NCBI GenBank assembly: GCA_019828595.1
Contig: JAHQRK010000018.1
Span: 1,116,001 to 1,180,000, forward strand
Direction of reading: 5' to 3'
DNA: 64,000 nt
Origin: Aphanomyces cochlioides
Lineage: Eukaryota > Oomycota > Saprolegniomycetes > Saprolegniales > Verrucalvaceae
The translations under genes were made by a program, and so were the position numbers. Below are positions 31,582-41,600 of the stretch, one piece after another (position 1 is the first letter of the stretch; each line of letters starts with the position of its first letter). A model generated the notes under the pieces. The model was not told where the DNA came from, ran no database searches, and saw only the letters and a program-made list of their open reading frames with translations.

Positions 31582-33783
31582 CTAATAGCTTCGGCCCCAC
31601 AAGATCCAGCACTTGGCAGGCTGTCCACTGATAAAACACTTGACACCTTCTTCGATGGGAATTGCGTTGTGCTCAAAAGGCAAGCACAAACTCTTGGCCG
31701 CGACACTGGTCGCCGTGTTTTCCGCTTCGCCTTCTTCCCCGAGCATGGCAAGCGATTCTTCGCGGGATCGTTGCTTGACTTGTTCTTCCCATTCCTTTTC
31801 ATTGCAAAAAGGCGTGAGGACCATGCATCCGTCGGCAATGTTCTTGACAAAGTCGCTCCATTGCGTGACGACACGGATGCGGCTGTCGCGCTCTTCACGC
31901 GCACGTTCAAACATGTCCTTTTGGATTTGTTCCAAGAGTTGAGGGATCTTGACTTGCAAGTCCGAGAACGCAATGTCAATCTTGTCGTTGTTGTCGCGAC
32001 GCACAACGCGGACTTGCGACTTGGCCATGTCCTTGGGACCCAATTCGAAGCGGAGAGGGACACCCTTGAGTTCCCAGTGGTTGTACTTCCAGCCTGGAGT
32101 GTAGATGCGGCGGTGGTCTACTTCACCGCGGATGCCGACTTGCTTGAGCAATTCGTTGATTTCGTCACCCTTCGAGTACAAAGCATCGGTTTCTTCCTTG
32201 TCCTTGAATGGAATGGGAATGATCACGACTTGGATGGGGGCCACGCGAGGAGGCAAGACAAGACCCTTGTCGTCACCGTGGAGCATGACCATCACACCGA
32301 TCGAGCGCGTGGTGAAACCCCACGAGTTTTGGTAAGGAATGATCTTCTTGCCTTCGTCGTCTTCGGCGGAAATGCCAAACATGCGGCCGAAGTTTTGGCC
32401 CAAATGATGCGACGTCGCGGCTTGAATACCACGGCCAGTCATGGGCACGAAACCTTCGATGGTCGTCGTGTAGTCGGCACCGGCAAACTTTTCCACTTCC
32501 GACTTCTTGCCCTTGATCATAGGCACAGCCAAGAGGTCTTCGTACGCACTCGCGTAGAAATCCAAGATTTGCATCACTTCCGTTGCGGCACTTTCACGAG
32601 TAGCGTGCGCCGTGTGGCCTTCTTGCCACAAGAATTCACGCGTACGAATGAATGGCGTGGGGTTCTTGAATTCCCATCGCACAACGTTGCACCACTGGTT
32701 CAATCGCAATGGCAAGTCGCGGTGGGAGCGAATCCAGCTCTTGAACGCAGGGTACATGATGGTTTCCGACGTAGGACGGATCGCAATAGGTTCCTTCAAG
32801 TCGGCATCGCCAGACTTGGTCACCCAGGCAACTTCAGGGGCAAATCCTTCCAAGTGATCCTTCTCGCGGTTGAGCTTCTCCGACGTGACGAATATGGGGA
32901 AGTAGCAGTTCTTGACACCAATTTCCTTAAATTTGCTGTCGAGGTAACCTTGGATGCGCTCCCAGATCTCGTAAGACCATGGACGCAAGACGTAGCAGCC
33001 CGAAATGTCGTAGTAGTCGATCATTTGCGACTTGGTGATCACATCTGTGTACCAGTCGGCAAAGTTTTCCTTCTTCGACCAGACCATGCCTTCCTTGGAC
33101 TTGGTGTCCTTTTCAATCTTGTCAGGCTTGACAATCGTGTTCTTTTCCTTTGCGGGAGCCTTGGCCGCGCGAGGAGAGGTGGCTTGCGTGACCGACACCG
33201 AAAAGTCAACAATGAGGGGTTCATGGCCATAATGGCGCACAAACTTGAGCAAGTCGGCAGGCGTCAACGAGACAGTCTTATCGTTTTGCAATGGATGGCA
33301 GTTGATTTTGTCAGCTTTGAGCAACGTTTCATCCAAGACCAAACGCACTTGGTTTTCCGTGTCATTGATGACAGCCAAAGGCGAGACAGAGCCTTGCTTG
33401 ACTTGCAGCACTTCATGCAAGACATCTTCAGACGCGAAGCGCAAGTTGACCTTGTTGCTGACCAATTGCATCTTCTTGGCCAAGGTCTTGACCTCCACAG
33501 TTTGGTTGCTCGCAGCGCAGATAAGGAAGATGCCTTCCTTCTTGTCTTTCAAGACAAGGTTCTTGGTGAGCGTGCCAGGCAAATGGCCGACAACTGCAGC
33601 TTGTTCTTCGACCGTGAAAGCAGGTGCATGGTCGACATTTTCAAGTGGAATGCCAAGGGCTTGGAAAGCAGTCGCGATCTTCTCCGCCATCGTCGTTCTT
33701 GCTTCCGTGGCAAAGTTGAGGAATGGTCCAGCCACCCACCGCTCATTACCTTCTTCGCTTCGAAGTTCGAACTTGACCATCAT
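31582..33783 (-). CDS. Prolyl-tRNA synthetase with N-terminal YbaK-type editing domain
   Basis: 733 residues, no intron. About residues 35-185 form a YbaK/ProX trans-editing-like domain (NVDHAPAFTVEEQAAVVGHL, KNLVLKDKKE, FASEDVLHEVLQVKQGSVSP). A charged linker with Lys repeats follows, then a eukaryote/archaeal-type class II ProRS (about 235-733): MIDYYDISGCYVLRPWSYEI, RPTSETIMYPAFKSWIRSHR, TREFLWQEGHTAH, AATSHHLGQNFGRMF, QNSWGFTTRS and GVPLRFELGPKD. The C-terminal zinc-like region ends in CWILWGRSY. The enzyme charges tRNA-Pro; the fused domain may clear Ala- or Cys-tRNA-Pro. The same fusion is known from apicomplexans and some other protists. Probably cytosolic, since no presequence is evident. 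Confidence 0.95.
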   Translation of the reverse strand: MMVKFELRSEEGNERWVAGPFLNFATEARTTMAEKIATAFQALGIPLENVDHAPAFTVEEQAAVVGHLPGTLTKNLVLKDKKEGIFLICAASNQTVEVKTLAKKMQLVSNKVNLRFASEDVLHEVLQVKQGSVSPLAVINDTENQVRLVLDETLLKADKINCHPLQNDKTVSLTPADLLKFVRHYGHEPLIVDFSVSVTQATSPRAAKAPAKEKNTIVKPDKIEKDTKSKEGMVWSKKENFADWYTDVITKSQMIDYYDISGCYVLRPWSYEIWERIQGYLDSKFKEIGVKNCYFPIFVTSEKLNREKDHLEGFAPEVAWVTKSGDADLKEPIAIRPTSETIMYPAFKSWIRSHRDLPLRLNQWCNVVRWEFKNPTPFIRTREFLWQEGHTAHATRESAATEVMQILDFYASAYEDLLAVPMIKGKKSEVEKFAGADYTTTIEGFVPMTGRGIQAATSHHLGQNFGRMFGISAEDDEGKKIIPYQNSWGFTTRSIGVMVMLHGDDKGLVLPPRVAPIQVVIIPIPFKDKEETDALYSKGDEINELLKQVGIRGEVDHRRIYTPGWKYNHWELKGVPLRFELGPKDMAKSQVRVVRRDNNDKIDIAFSDLQVKIPQLLEQIQKDMFERAREERDSRIRVVTQWSDFVKNIADGCMVLTPFCNEKEWEEQVKQRSREESLAMLGEEGEAENTATSVAAKSLCLPFEHNAIPIEEGVKCFISGQPAKCWILWGRSY

Positions 33784-34266
33784 GGATCATCTTGTGACCA
33801 CAAGAACGGAAGGCCGAGACGCGCCTCTCCAGGAGCATTCTCCTCAACGGAGTCCCCGTACAATCATCACCATCACTCAACACCTTGTAGACCCATGAGA
33901 ACAACACCTTCGAGCGATTTCCGTCGTGTCTCGGTTGTTGTTTTCAGTGCTTCACCTCACAGGAGTGAGGAGTGGCGATCCACGAAGAGATTGATGTTCC
34001 CAGCATTACATCCATCTCGATCTCCACCAGCGCATCCCATGTCTTGCTTCTTACTAGCTTGAGGAAGAGGAAGCTCATCTCGGCATTGTGAGGGGAAATG
34101 ACGTGGCAACTGGACGATCGAGTCTAACCACTTTACCACTTTACGTATAGTCTTCACTTTAGAAAGTTCAACTTACCACTTTACGTATAATGGTAAAGTG
34201 ATGACGTCTTTCTCTCCTTATTATCCGGATGCTATCTGTAACCGGTCGAATTAATTTGACGACATC
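33784..34266. promoter_or_regulatory. ProRS/SDR divergent region with repeats
   Basis: A 483-bp gap. A 16-bp direct repeat TACCACTTTACGTATA occurs at 34134-34149 and 34174-34189, exactly 40 bp apart, with GTAAAGTG at 34193-34200 inverting its core. TGACGTGGCA is at 34099-34108 and TTATCCGGAT at 34221-34230, 37 bp before the SDR start. No gene seen. Confidence 0.5.
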
Positions 34267-35601
34267 ATGCTGTTCGTTGGTATCGCAAGCATCGTCTCGG
34301 CGGTGTATGTCACGATAGTGCTCGCCTTCCGCATCGTGCTTCGAGACATTGATCTCAAGCATGATTTAGTCTACCGCCATGCCGGTACCGCCGTGGGCTG
34401 CCTCTGGTTGTCGATGGATCCCTCGAACTACGCTTGGTTTCAGTGGATCATGGAAGCTGTCGCGATTGCGAATGCGTTTTCGTGCCATTCGATGATTGTG
34501 GCTGGTACTAAATTCACCCCTGTGTCGCTTGATGGAAAGGTTGCGATTGTGACTGGTGCCAACTCTGGTATCGGCTTGGAGACAGCTCGAGAATTGGCTC
34601 GTATGGGTGCTCAAGTCGTCTTTGGTATGCTGGTGTCATAGCCATCGCTTATCCTGACCGTCTTATGTAGCGTGCCGCTCACAGAAACGCGCTGAAGCCG
34701 CCATTGAAGATGTTGCGAAATCGACAGGCTCGACCAAGCTTTTGTTTCTTGAGTTGGATCTAGCAAGCTCCAAGTCGATCCGTGCATTCGCTGATGACTT
34801 CAAGAAGTCCAAGTTGCCCCTCGACATTTTGGTCAACAATGCCGGTATTCACTATTACCAGCGAGAGTTCGTCGTTCCTTGCTATCGTAGTTGTTAACTG
34901 TCTTTAGGACGACCGTGGATGGCCACGAATCCATGTTTGGCATCAACCACTTGGGACCTTTCCTCCTCACGAATTTACTCCTCCCAACTTTGTTCAAATC
35001 CAAAGCTCCACGGATTGTCAACATCGGCTCGTGCATGATGAAGGTGGACAAAGCATTTAGCGCCCTCTCTTACGTGCCCTAGACTACGACTTCTATTCCA
35101 TTCGACGACTTGATGAGCAAGAAAAACTTCAACGGTATCACAACTTATTGCTGGACTAAGCTCGCCAACTACGTACTAAATCTACCTCTGGAAGATAAAC
35201 GATTCACAAGTTCTTTGTAGCTGTTCACTCTGGAATTGCATCGCCGCTATGCTGAGAAGAATGTCATCGTATGGAGATACACGAACGACCTTGAGACGAT
35301 GATCACCTCGTAGGTGAACTGTGTCCATCCTGGCCTTGTGATTTCCCAAATCCAAGAAAACATGCATCCAGCGCTTGCGGCGCTTGCTAATTGGGCTCAT
35401 TTCTTGCGCCCTCTTGTGCAACAAACCGGTTCACAAGGAGCTTACTCACCCGTGTTTGCCGCAACGAGCCCTACGCTGACTGGAGGCAATTACATTGCAC
35501 GTGGTGAAGTTTTCGAGCCTCCCGCTCATCTCAAGAACGAAAAAATGGCCAAGCGCTTGTGGGAAATGAGCTGCAACTTGACTGGGTGGAAGTCAAAGTA
35601 G
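34267..35601 (+). CDS. Membrane-anchored short-chain dehydrogenase/reductase
   Basis: Six exons: 34267-34624, 34671-34866, 34908-35043, 35083-35172, 35221-35268, 35314-35601 (introns 39-48 bp), 371 residues. An N-terminal membrane helix (about 1-22) precedes an SDR domain: VTGANSGIGLETARELARMG (cofactor-binding TGxxxGIG), LVNNAG, and active-site TYCWTK (YxxxK). It ends VNCVHPGLV and about 90 residues of C-terminal region. The retinol-dehydrogenase/WWOX-like SDR group is the best match; substrate unknown. The 39-bp intron 35044-35082 is a multiple of three and contains an in-frame TAG, so retention truncates the protein. The donor at 34867 (GTTCGT) is unusual. Confidence 0.85.
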
Positions 35602-35617
35602 GGTAAAATAATCTCGA

Positions 35618-35990
35618 TTAAGTAGCTTCCCCATCTGCGACTGGCTTCGGTCGTGTGCTAAAGATAAGCTTTTTCCTTGCGATCCCGACAACAGTATAAG
35701 CCTTCGTTTGCTCTGTCGAGTTTTCATCGATAGCTTTCTTTCGCATGATGGCCATGGGTTTTCCTAACTTGACTACTTTTCCTTCAAGCAAGTGCGTTCC
35801 AATTAACAAGGTGGGGACGCCCTGGCAGCTTGTCAATGGCCCAAATTTCAAGCACAATCTGTACCTTTTGATACTGGAGCTTTCCAAGAGGAAGTGACGC
35901 TTTTGATTCACATATCAATTCGCCTTGTAGCTCGACAATTGACCATTCTACGTCGCCATTCGCTTGTACATACACGATCGGAAGGCGCAT
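35618..35990 (-). CDS. CTF8, subunit of the alternative clamp loader
   Basis: Two exons on the minus strand, 35990-35865 and 35821-35618 (43-bp intron), 109 residues. The Ctf8 signature is clear: EWSIVELQGEL near residue 16, GVPTLLIGTHLLEGKVVKLG, KPMAIMRKK, a variable linker, and ARKKLIFSTRPKPV at the end. Ctf8 with Dcc1 and Ctf18 forms an RFC-like complex that loads PCNA and supports sister-chromatid cohesion. Stop 16 bp from the SDR stop. Its promoter is shared with the ankyrin gene and holds five TATCCGGATA-like motifs. Confidence 0.92.
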
Positions 35991-36017
35991 GGCGCCGAGT
36001 TTTGGTTCGAAAATGTT

Positions 36018-36104
36018 TTTCCGGATAAGTAAATATCCGGATAAAGTAAATTTATCCGGTATGCGTGGCAACTATCCGGATAGAACTTCTATATTATCCG
36101 GATG
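36018..36104. promoter_or_regulatory. Cluster of five TATCCGGATA-like motifs (CTF8/ankyrin promoter)
   Basis: TTTCCGGATAA (36018), TATCCGGATAA (36034), TTATCCGGT (36052), CTATCCGGATAG (36072) and TTATCCGGATG (36094) occur within 87 bp of the 167-bp gap between two head-to-head genes. The motif is palindromic, so it has no direction. Confidence 0.7.
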
Positions 36105-36157
36105 AATGATTCGAATAAAAGATCGTTTTTCGAGTTCTCTTCATTGAACATTTCGCC

Positions 36158-37213
36158 ATGGGCAATTCGACGAGCGTCCTTGACAGCGTGACTTCGTTTG
36201 CCGATATCAACGACATCCAGAAAGCTCTCCAAGCGACACCGGACCCAACAGACGAAGAGGTAATCAAGGCTTTCCATGCTTGCTGCTACGTCTCGACAAC
36301 GTGCCAGCGGCTCCAATGCATCCTCGAACTCTTTCTCAAACATGGAATCGACGTGAATGTCCGCGATCCGGCCACTCAATGGACGATTCTGCACCACGTC
36401 TTTGCATCCCAAAAGACGTTTGTCCTTCCGTACCTCCTCACTGCTGGTGCCAAGCCTAATCGAGACATCAATGGCCTCGCCCCCATCGACTATCTGGCCA
36501 AGACCAAGTACGATCACTTTGTTCGCGACTACCTGGCCCAATTCCCCAACAACGCGTTTGACAACGAGCACACTAAGAACTGCGAGATTCAAATCCTTCA
36601 TGACTGGAAGCGCGATACACATGAACTGGGTGAGTTGCTTCATGTGAAATGCAAAGGAAGTGCAGGATACGTGCAACTCATATATCACGAGAACGATTCT
36701 GTCGAAGCCATGCAAGATGAAGCTGTGTTCGACCAATTTATCAATGTCGAGGAGGGAGAACGCACCATTTCCTTTAGTACAGCTCATCTGCCGGAATTGG
36801 CTGTCGTCCATGTCCTCTATGTCGCTTGCAACAAGCAAATGCTCCATCGAAGAGTGCAAGCCACAGACGGTCCGATCTGGATGAAAGCCAACGTCGAGAA
36901 GTATGTTTTTACCGTCAATGGTGAAGCCTTCCACCACGCGAATCCTATTTTGGACGGCATGGTCTTCCCAACCATGCGAGAATTTCAGCAGTTCATGAAG
37001 ATGATGAAGACCGACAAAGTGCAAGGCGAGGCTTACGTTGAGGAGCCTACAAACAACCAGGTTGAAGAAGACAGCGCTGTCCATGATGACAAGCTGAACA
37101 ACGGAAACCAAGAAGAGATCCCTGCATCTCACGAAGAGAAACTTGAACCCGATACGATGCAAGCAAGAGCCTCTCTACCTCAGACTTCTTCCAACCAGGT
37201 CGAGACAGCGTAG
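36158..37213 (+). CDS. N-myristoylation-type ankyrin-repeat protein
   Basis: 351 residues, single exon. The MGNSTS start fits N-myristoylation. Residues about 15-130 are ankyrin-like (LELFLKHGIDVNVRDPATQW, TILHHVF, LLTAGAKPNRDINGLAPIDY). A domain of about 150 residues (about 140-290) with WKRDTHELGELLHV and MKANVEKYVFTVNG follows, unrecognised. The C-terminal 60 residues are acidic and disordered. Likely a membrane-associated adaptor; function unknown. Confidence 0.8.
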   Translation: MGNSTSVLDSVTSFADINDIQKALQATPDPTDEEVIKAFHACCYVSTTCQRLQCILELFLKHGIDVNVRDPATQWTILHHVFASQKTFVLPYLLTAGAKPNRDINGLAPIDYLAKTKYDHFVRDYLAQFPNNAFDNEHTKNCEIQILHDWKRDTHELGELLHVKCKGSAGYVQLIYHENDSVEAMQDEAVFDQFINVEEGERTISFSTAHLPELAVVHVLYVACNKQMLHRRVQATDGPIWMKANVEKYVFTVNGEAFHHANPILDGMVFPTMREFQQFMKMMKTDKVQGEAYVEEPTNNQVEEDSAVHDDKLNNGNQEEIPASHEEKLEPDTMQARASLPQTSSNQVETA

Positions 37214-37322
37214 ACTTTTTCATGGTGTACATATATTCTTTTTGGCGTGCTAGTCGACCCCTCCAGTCACTAAACCTTCGTCCAATCTTCACTTCGTCGT
37301 GGCGCTGAGACAGCTAGAGCCT

Positions 37323-37646
37323 CTACTCCCAAGTACCGTCGTTTGAAAAGAGTTGGAAGAGAGAGCGGGTGAAACGCGTAGGGCATCTCAACTGGCTGTT
37401 CTTCTTAGGTCTCGCCTCCATCACTTGGATAGCGAGGAGCTGCTCAGTCAGTCGACTTAATGACGAGTGTTGTGCAACGAACTCTGGAAGAGCCAATGTC
37501 CTTCCACTGATTTCTGCGTACGCGCTCATTCCGTCCAGACTGCTCGCACTGCTCATGTAACCTTGTCCAACTGCGATCCACCATGTAGCTTCACATGCCG
37601 ACAAAGTAACGCGCGCGTGTCGTTCTGATATTTCATCATGTATCAT
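37323..37646 (-). CDS. Hypothetical 107-aa reading frame (uncertain)
   Basis: An ATG-initiated frame (MIHDEISERHARVTLSACEA...) with composition like a folded protein (SSASSLDGMSAYAEISGRTL). No family recognised. Its start overlaps the first intron of the opposing small gene at 37595, so at most one of the two models may be right, or they overlap head-to-head. Confidence 0.35.
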   Translation of the reverse strand: MIHDEISERHARVTLSACEATWWIAVGQGYMSSASSLDGMSAYAEISGRTLALPEFVAQHSSLSRLTEQLLAIQVMEARPKKNSQLRCPTRFTRSLFQLFSNDGTWE

Positions 37647-38059
37647 GTTTAGATCGTAGTGCTACTTTGCATCATCATGACATCCCAGGTCATGCTCATC
37701 TCGACGAGATATTGGATCTAGAAGAACCCGCCGACGTGGTCCACACGAGCAAGAGCATCCTCGAACATCAGCATCGTTGCGTGCTGTCGGCGAAACAAAT
37801 CCAAGTTGTTCGAGTGATTGGTAATGTATGATGTGAAAAACCACCTCGCATTTTGTGGCCACATCACGTCGATTATGCATAACAGTACCAAGCAGACGTG
37901 ATGGTAAACACATTAGTCACGTGGCTGTCGACCAACATCCACCGACATTCGCTTGATTGTCTCTGGAAACAACTTGGATTACCCATCGAAAGTGCATCTC
38001 AAAGTGGCGGTAAACACGTAACATCCTGCCAAAATGGCAAGCCGCATCGTAAACACTGA
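37595..38059 (+). CDS. Hypothetical small protein, three exons (uncertain)
   Basis: Proposed exons 37595-37605, 37660-37825, 37886-38059 (introns 54 and 60 bp), 116 residues (MPTNATLHHHDIPGHAHLDE...). The phases agree, and exons 2 and 3 read like real protein (IQVVRVIGNYQADVMVNTLV; TWLSTNIHRHSLDCLWKQLG). The tiny first exon is the weakest part; the gene could instead be a 5'-truncated relic. Family unknown. Confidence 0.4.
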
Positions 38060-38647
38060 TTTCCATAGTTAAACTTTACAATATCAAATATAACAAGATA
38101 TACAATTTAAAAGTACTTTTTCATCCATATCATTCCAAGAATATTTGATAAATTTATGTTCTATATGTATTTATAAGGGTTTTACCAGTTAGCGTCGAGG
38201 CGATTTGATTGGATGCCGTCATTTCTGTGAGTTTTGATTGGCTGATTTTGTGTCCAAGTCGACATGGACATTTGAAAGTGTGAAAATGTTTACGATGGAC
38301 TTTTTTTCGCAGGAGAAATCGCTGTGGATCTCGGAATAAGCGGCCAAGCACCGCGACTTGAACGACCTCGCAATACGTCCAAGCCACTGCCGAGTGGCCC
38401 ACAACTTTGACGACCTCAAAAGAGACCAAGCTACTGCCACGCTGGGCTATCAGGTGAACGACGGCGTCGTTACTCTGCTTGCTGTTGCAAGTCGTGGGAT
38501 CAGAGATGTCGTGCCACGTGGGTTCGCTGCACCACTCGAGGGCGACTGCTACTGTAGCAGATGTACCAAGTGGTTGCTGGTGAGCCCCGAGCCACAGACG
38601 CATGAGACGACCATTTTCAAATTTCAACCGCGACCAGCACAACAACA
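38060..38647. other. Gap upstream of the ABC transporter relic
   Basis: 588 bp. Single TGATTGG boxes at 38206-38212 and 38235-38241. Several open frames overlap each other here on both strands, but none looks like a real protein. Confidence 0.4.
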
Positions 38648-41600
38648 ATGGCATCGGCTGAAAGTTTACTCGCCGATGGATCGGAAAAGTTTCACGAGCT
38701 CTTGGCGACGAGCCTTGAAGCATCATCCGGCAAAGCGATGCCCCAAGTCGAAATCCGCTTCAAAGACCTCTCGATTGCAGCAGACGTCGTGCTTGCCAAC
38801 AAAGATGGCTCCAATGAACTCCCCACGCTCGCCAACCACGCCAAGAAGTCCTTGCTAGGCGTCGCAGCGAAAAAAAGCATCCTCCACAAAGATATTCTCC
38901 ACCCCATCAGCGGTGTCTTCAAGCCTGCAACGATGACGCTTCTCTTGGGCCAGCCAAGTTCCGGCAAGAGTTCCTTCATGAAGATGCTCGCCGGACGTTT
39001 TCCCATCGAGAAGAACATCAAAGTCGGCGGCAGCATTCGATTCAACGGCACGCATCGCAAAGAACTCGTCAAGCATCTCCCGCAGTTGGTCTCGTACATG
39101 GGTCAGCGCGACTATCACTATCCCGTGTTGACCGTGCAGGAAACGATGGAGTTCGCGCATCAGTCGTGCGGCGGCGTTGTTCCTCAGCGCGTCTTGGACT
39201 CGCTGCAGAACGGCACGCCTGAAGAGAATGCACAAGCCAAGGAGATCATCCAAGCGCTCTACCTAGTCTACCCTGACATTGTCGTGCGCCAACTTGGCTT
39301 GAACAATTGTAAAGACACGATTGTGGGTGATGCCATGACTCGTGGTGTGTCTGGCGGGGAGAGCAAGCGTGTCACGATCGGTGAGATGGAATTTGGCATG
39401 AAGCAAGTGTCTTTCATGGATGAAATCTCCACTGGGTTGGATTCCGCCGCCACGTTTGACATTGTCAAGTCGCAGCGCAGTATGGCCAAGTCGCTCAAGA
39501 AGACGATAGTGATTGCACTGTTGCAGCCTTCCCCTGAAGTGCTTGATCTTTTCGACGACATCATGATCATGAACGAAGGCTACGTCATGTACCATGGTCC
39601 ACGCAGTGAAGCGTTGGCTTACTTTGAGTCGTTTGGGTTCAAGTGTCCACCCAGTCGCGACGTCGCCGACTTTTTGTTGGACTTGGGCACACCGGAACAG
39701 GATCAATACGTTTTGCCTGGTGCAACGAATGTGCCGTGATACCCCGCCGAGTACGCCGCATTGTTCCAAGCGTCGGCGATCTACAATGATATGATGGATC
39801 ACGTCGAAGGCCCTGTGCATCCTCTGCTCCTCCATGACGCGAACAAGCACATGAAGGAGATTCCTGAGTTCCAGACCGACTTCAAGACGAGCACGTTGCA
39901 TTTGATCCGCCGCCAGACAAATGTTTTACTGCGGAACAAAGCTTTCCTCCAGTCGCGAGTCGTCTTGGCCGTGGTCATGGGCTTGTTGTACGCGACGACG
40001 TTCTACCAAGTGAACCCGAACGTCGCACAAGTCATGTTTGGCGTCATCTTCCAGACACTTCTGTCCCTGGGACTTACACAAGGTACACTCCTGCCGTTAT
40101 TCGCGGAAGCTCGTGCGGTCTTCTACAAGCAGCGCGGCGCCAACTTCTTCCGCACCTTGTCGTTTGTCTTGGCACAGTCGATCACGCTGATTCCGTTCAG
40201 CATCGCCGAGACAGCGCTCTTCGGCTCGATCATCTATTGGATTTCCGGCTTCGTTGCCGACGCGGGCGCGTTCCTCATGCACGAACTCATCTTGCTCGTG
40301 ACCAACATTGCGTTTACCGCTCTTTTCTTCTTCATTGTCATGGCGACGCCGAACCTCCATGTTGCAGAACCCGTGACGTTAGTCTCTATGTTGGCGTTTG
40401 TCTTGTTCGCCGGCTTCATCATCTTCAAGAACGACATTCCGAATTACTTGATTTGGATCTACTGGATCAATCCCATCTCGTGGGGAATGCGCGCTCTGTC
40501 CATCAACCAGTACACGGCATCTACGTTCCAAGTGTGCACGTACCGCGGCGTGGAATACTGCGAGCGCAGCAATGGCCAGAAGATGGGTCCTGCGGTCTTG
40601 GCGCAATTCGGCATGCCGTCCGATCGGGCGTGGATTTGGTACTGCTTGATCTACATGGTTGTCATGTACGTCTGCTTTGTCGCGCTCGCGTTCGTCTCGC
40701 TTGAATACTTTCGTCATGAGAACAGCCATGGAGCCGGAGGTGCTCATGGTGATGACCAGACAAACATCACCGACAGTGACGTGAATTCCATGGATGACAA
40801 GGGCACCGCGTACGAGAAAGCACCCGCCACGCCGTCTCATACACAAGGAACTCAAGGATCAGTGGCCATTGCGGTCCAGTCGTTCACTCCAGTCACGCTC
40901 GCATTCAAGGACTTGCATTACTTTGTGCCCAACCCAACCAAAGGAGAACCTGACTTGGAGTTGATCAAAGGCGTCAGCGGCTACGCGTTGCCTGGCACGG
41001 TCACGGCATTGATGGGTTCGTCTGGTGCCGGCAAGACAACGTTGATGGATGTGATTGCCGGTCGCAAGACTGGCGGCAAGATCGTCGAGGATATTCTCCT
41101 CAATGGTTATCCCGCCACAGACTTGGCCATCCGACGATGCACGGGTTACTGCGAGCAAATGGACATCCACTGCGAGAGCGCGACGTTCCGTGAGGCTTTG
41201 ACGTTCAGCGCGATGCTCCGCCAGTCGAGTGAGATTCCAACGACGACCAAGTTGGCCCACGCTGAAGAGTGCATTCGGTTGTTGGAGATGCAAAACATTG
41301 CCGACAAGATCATCCGCGGCAGTTCCGTGGAGCAGATGAAGCGTTTGACGATCGGTGTCGAGTTGGCGGCGGCGCCAAGTGTGTTGTTCTTGGATCAACC
41401 CACGAGTGGTTTGGATGCGCGGTCGGCCAAGATCATCATGTCTGGCATTCGCAAGATCGCCTCTACGGGGCGCACCGTCGTCTGTACGATCCATCAACCA
41501 TCGACGGAAGTGTTTGAGATGTTTGACAGCGAGACGGTCTTCTACGGTGACTTGGGCACCAACTCGTCGCATTTGATCGACTACTTCATGCGCATTCCAG

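Noticed and set aside
31492..34062. 856-codon open frame on the plus strand antisense to prolyl-tRNA synthetase
   Set aside because: Exact antisense of a highly conserved enzyme; such long shadows arise from biased codon use. The sequence resembles no protein, and the minus strand is unambiguous.
35071..35082. In-frame stop in the SDR gene suggesting a pseudogene
   Set aside because: It falls within a 39-bp GT-AG intron of phase 0 whose removal restores the expected sequence.
36089..37162. 357-codon minus-strand frame opposite the ankyrin gene
   Set aside because: Shadow frame; the plus strand has an ATG with MGNSTS start and ankyrin motifs, and the frame runs into the CTF8 promoter.
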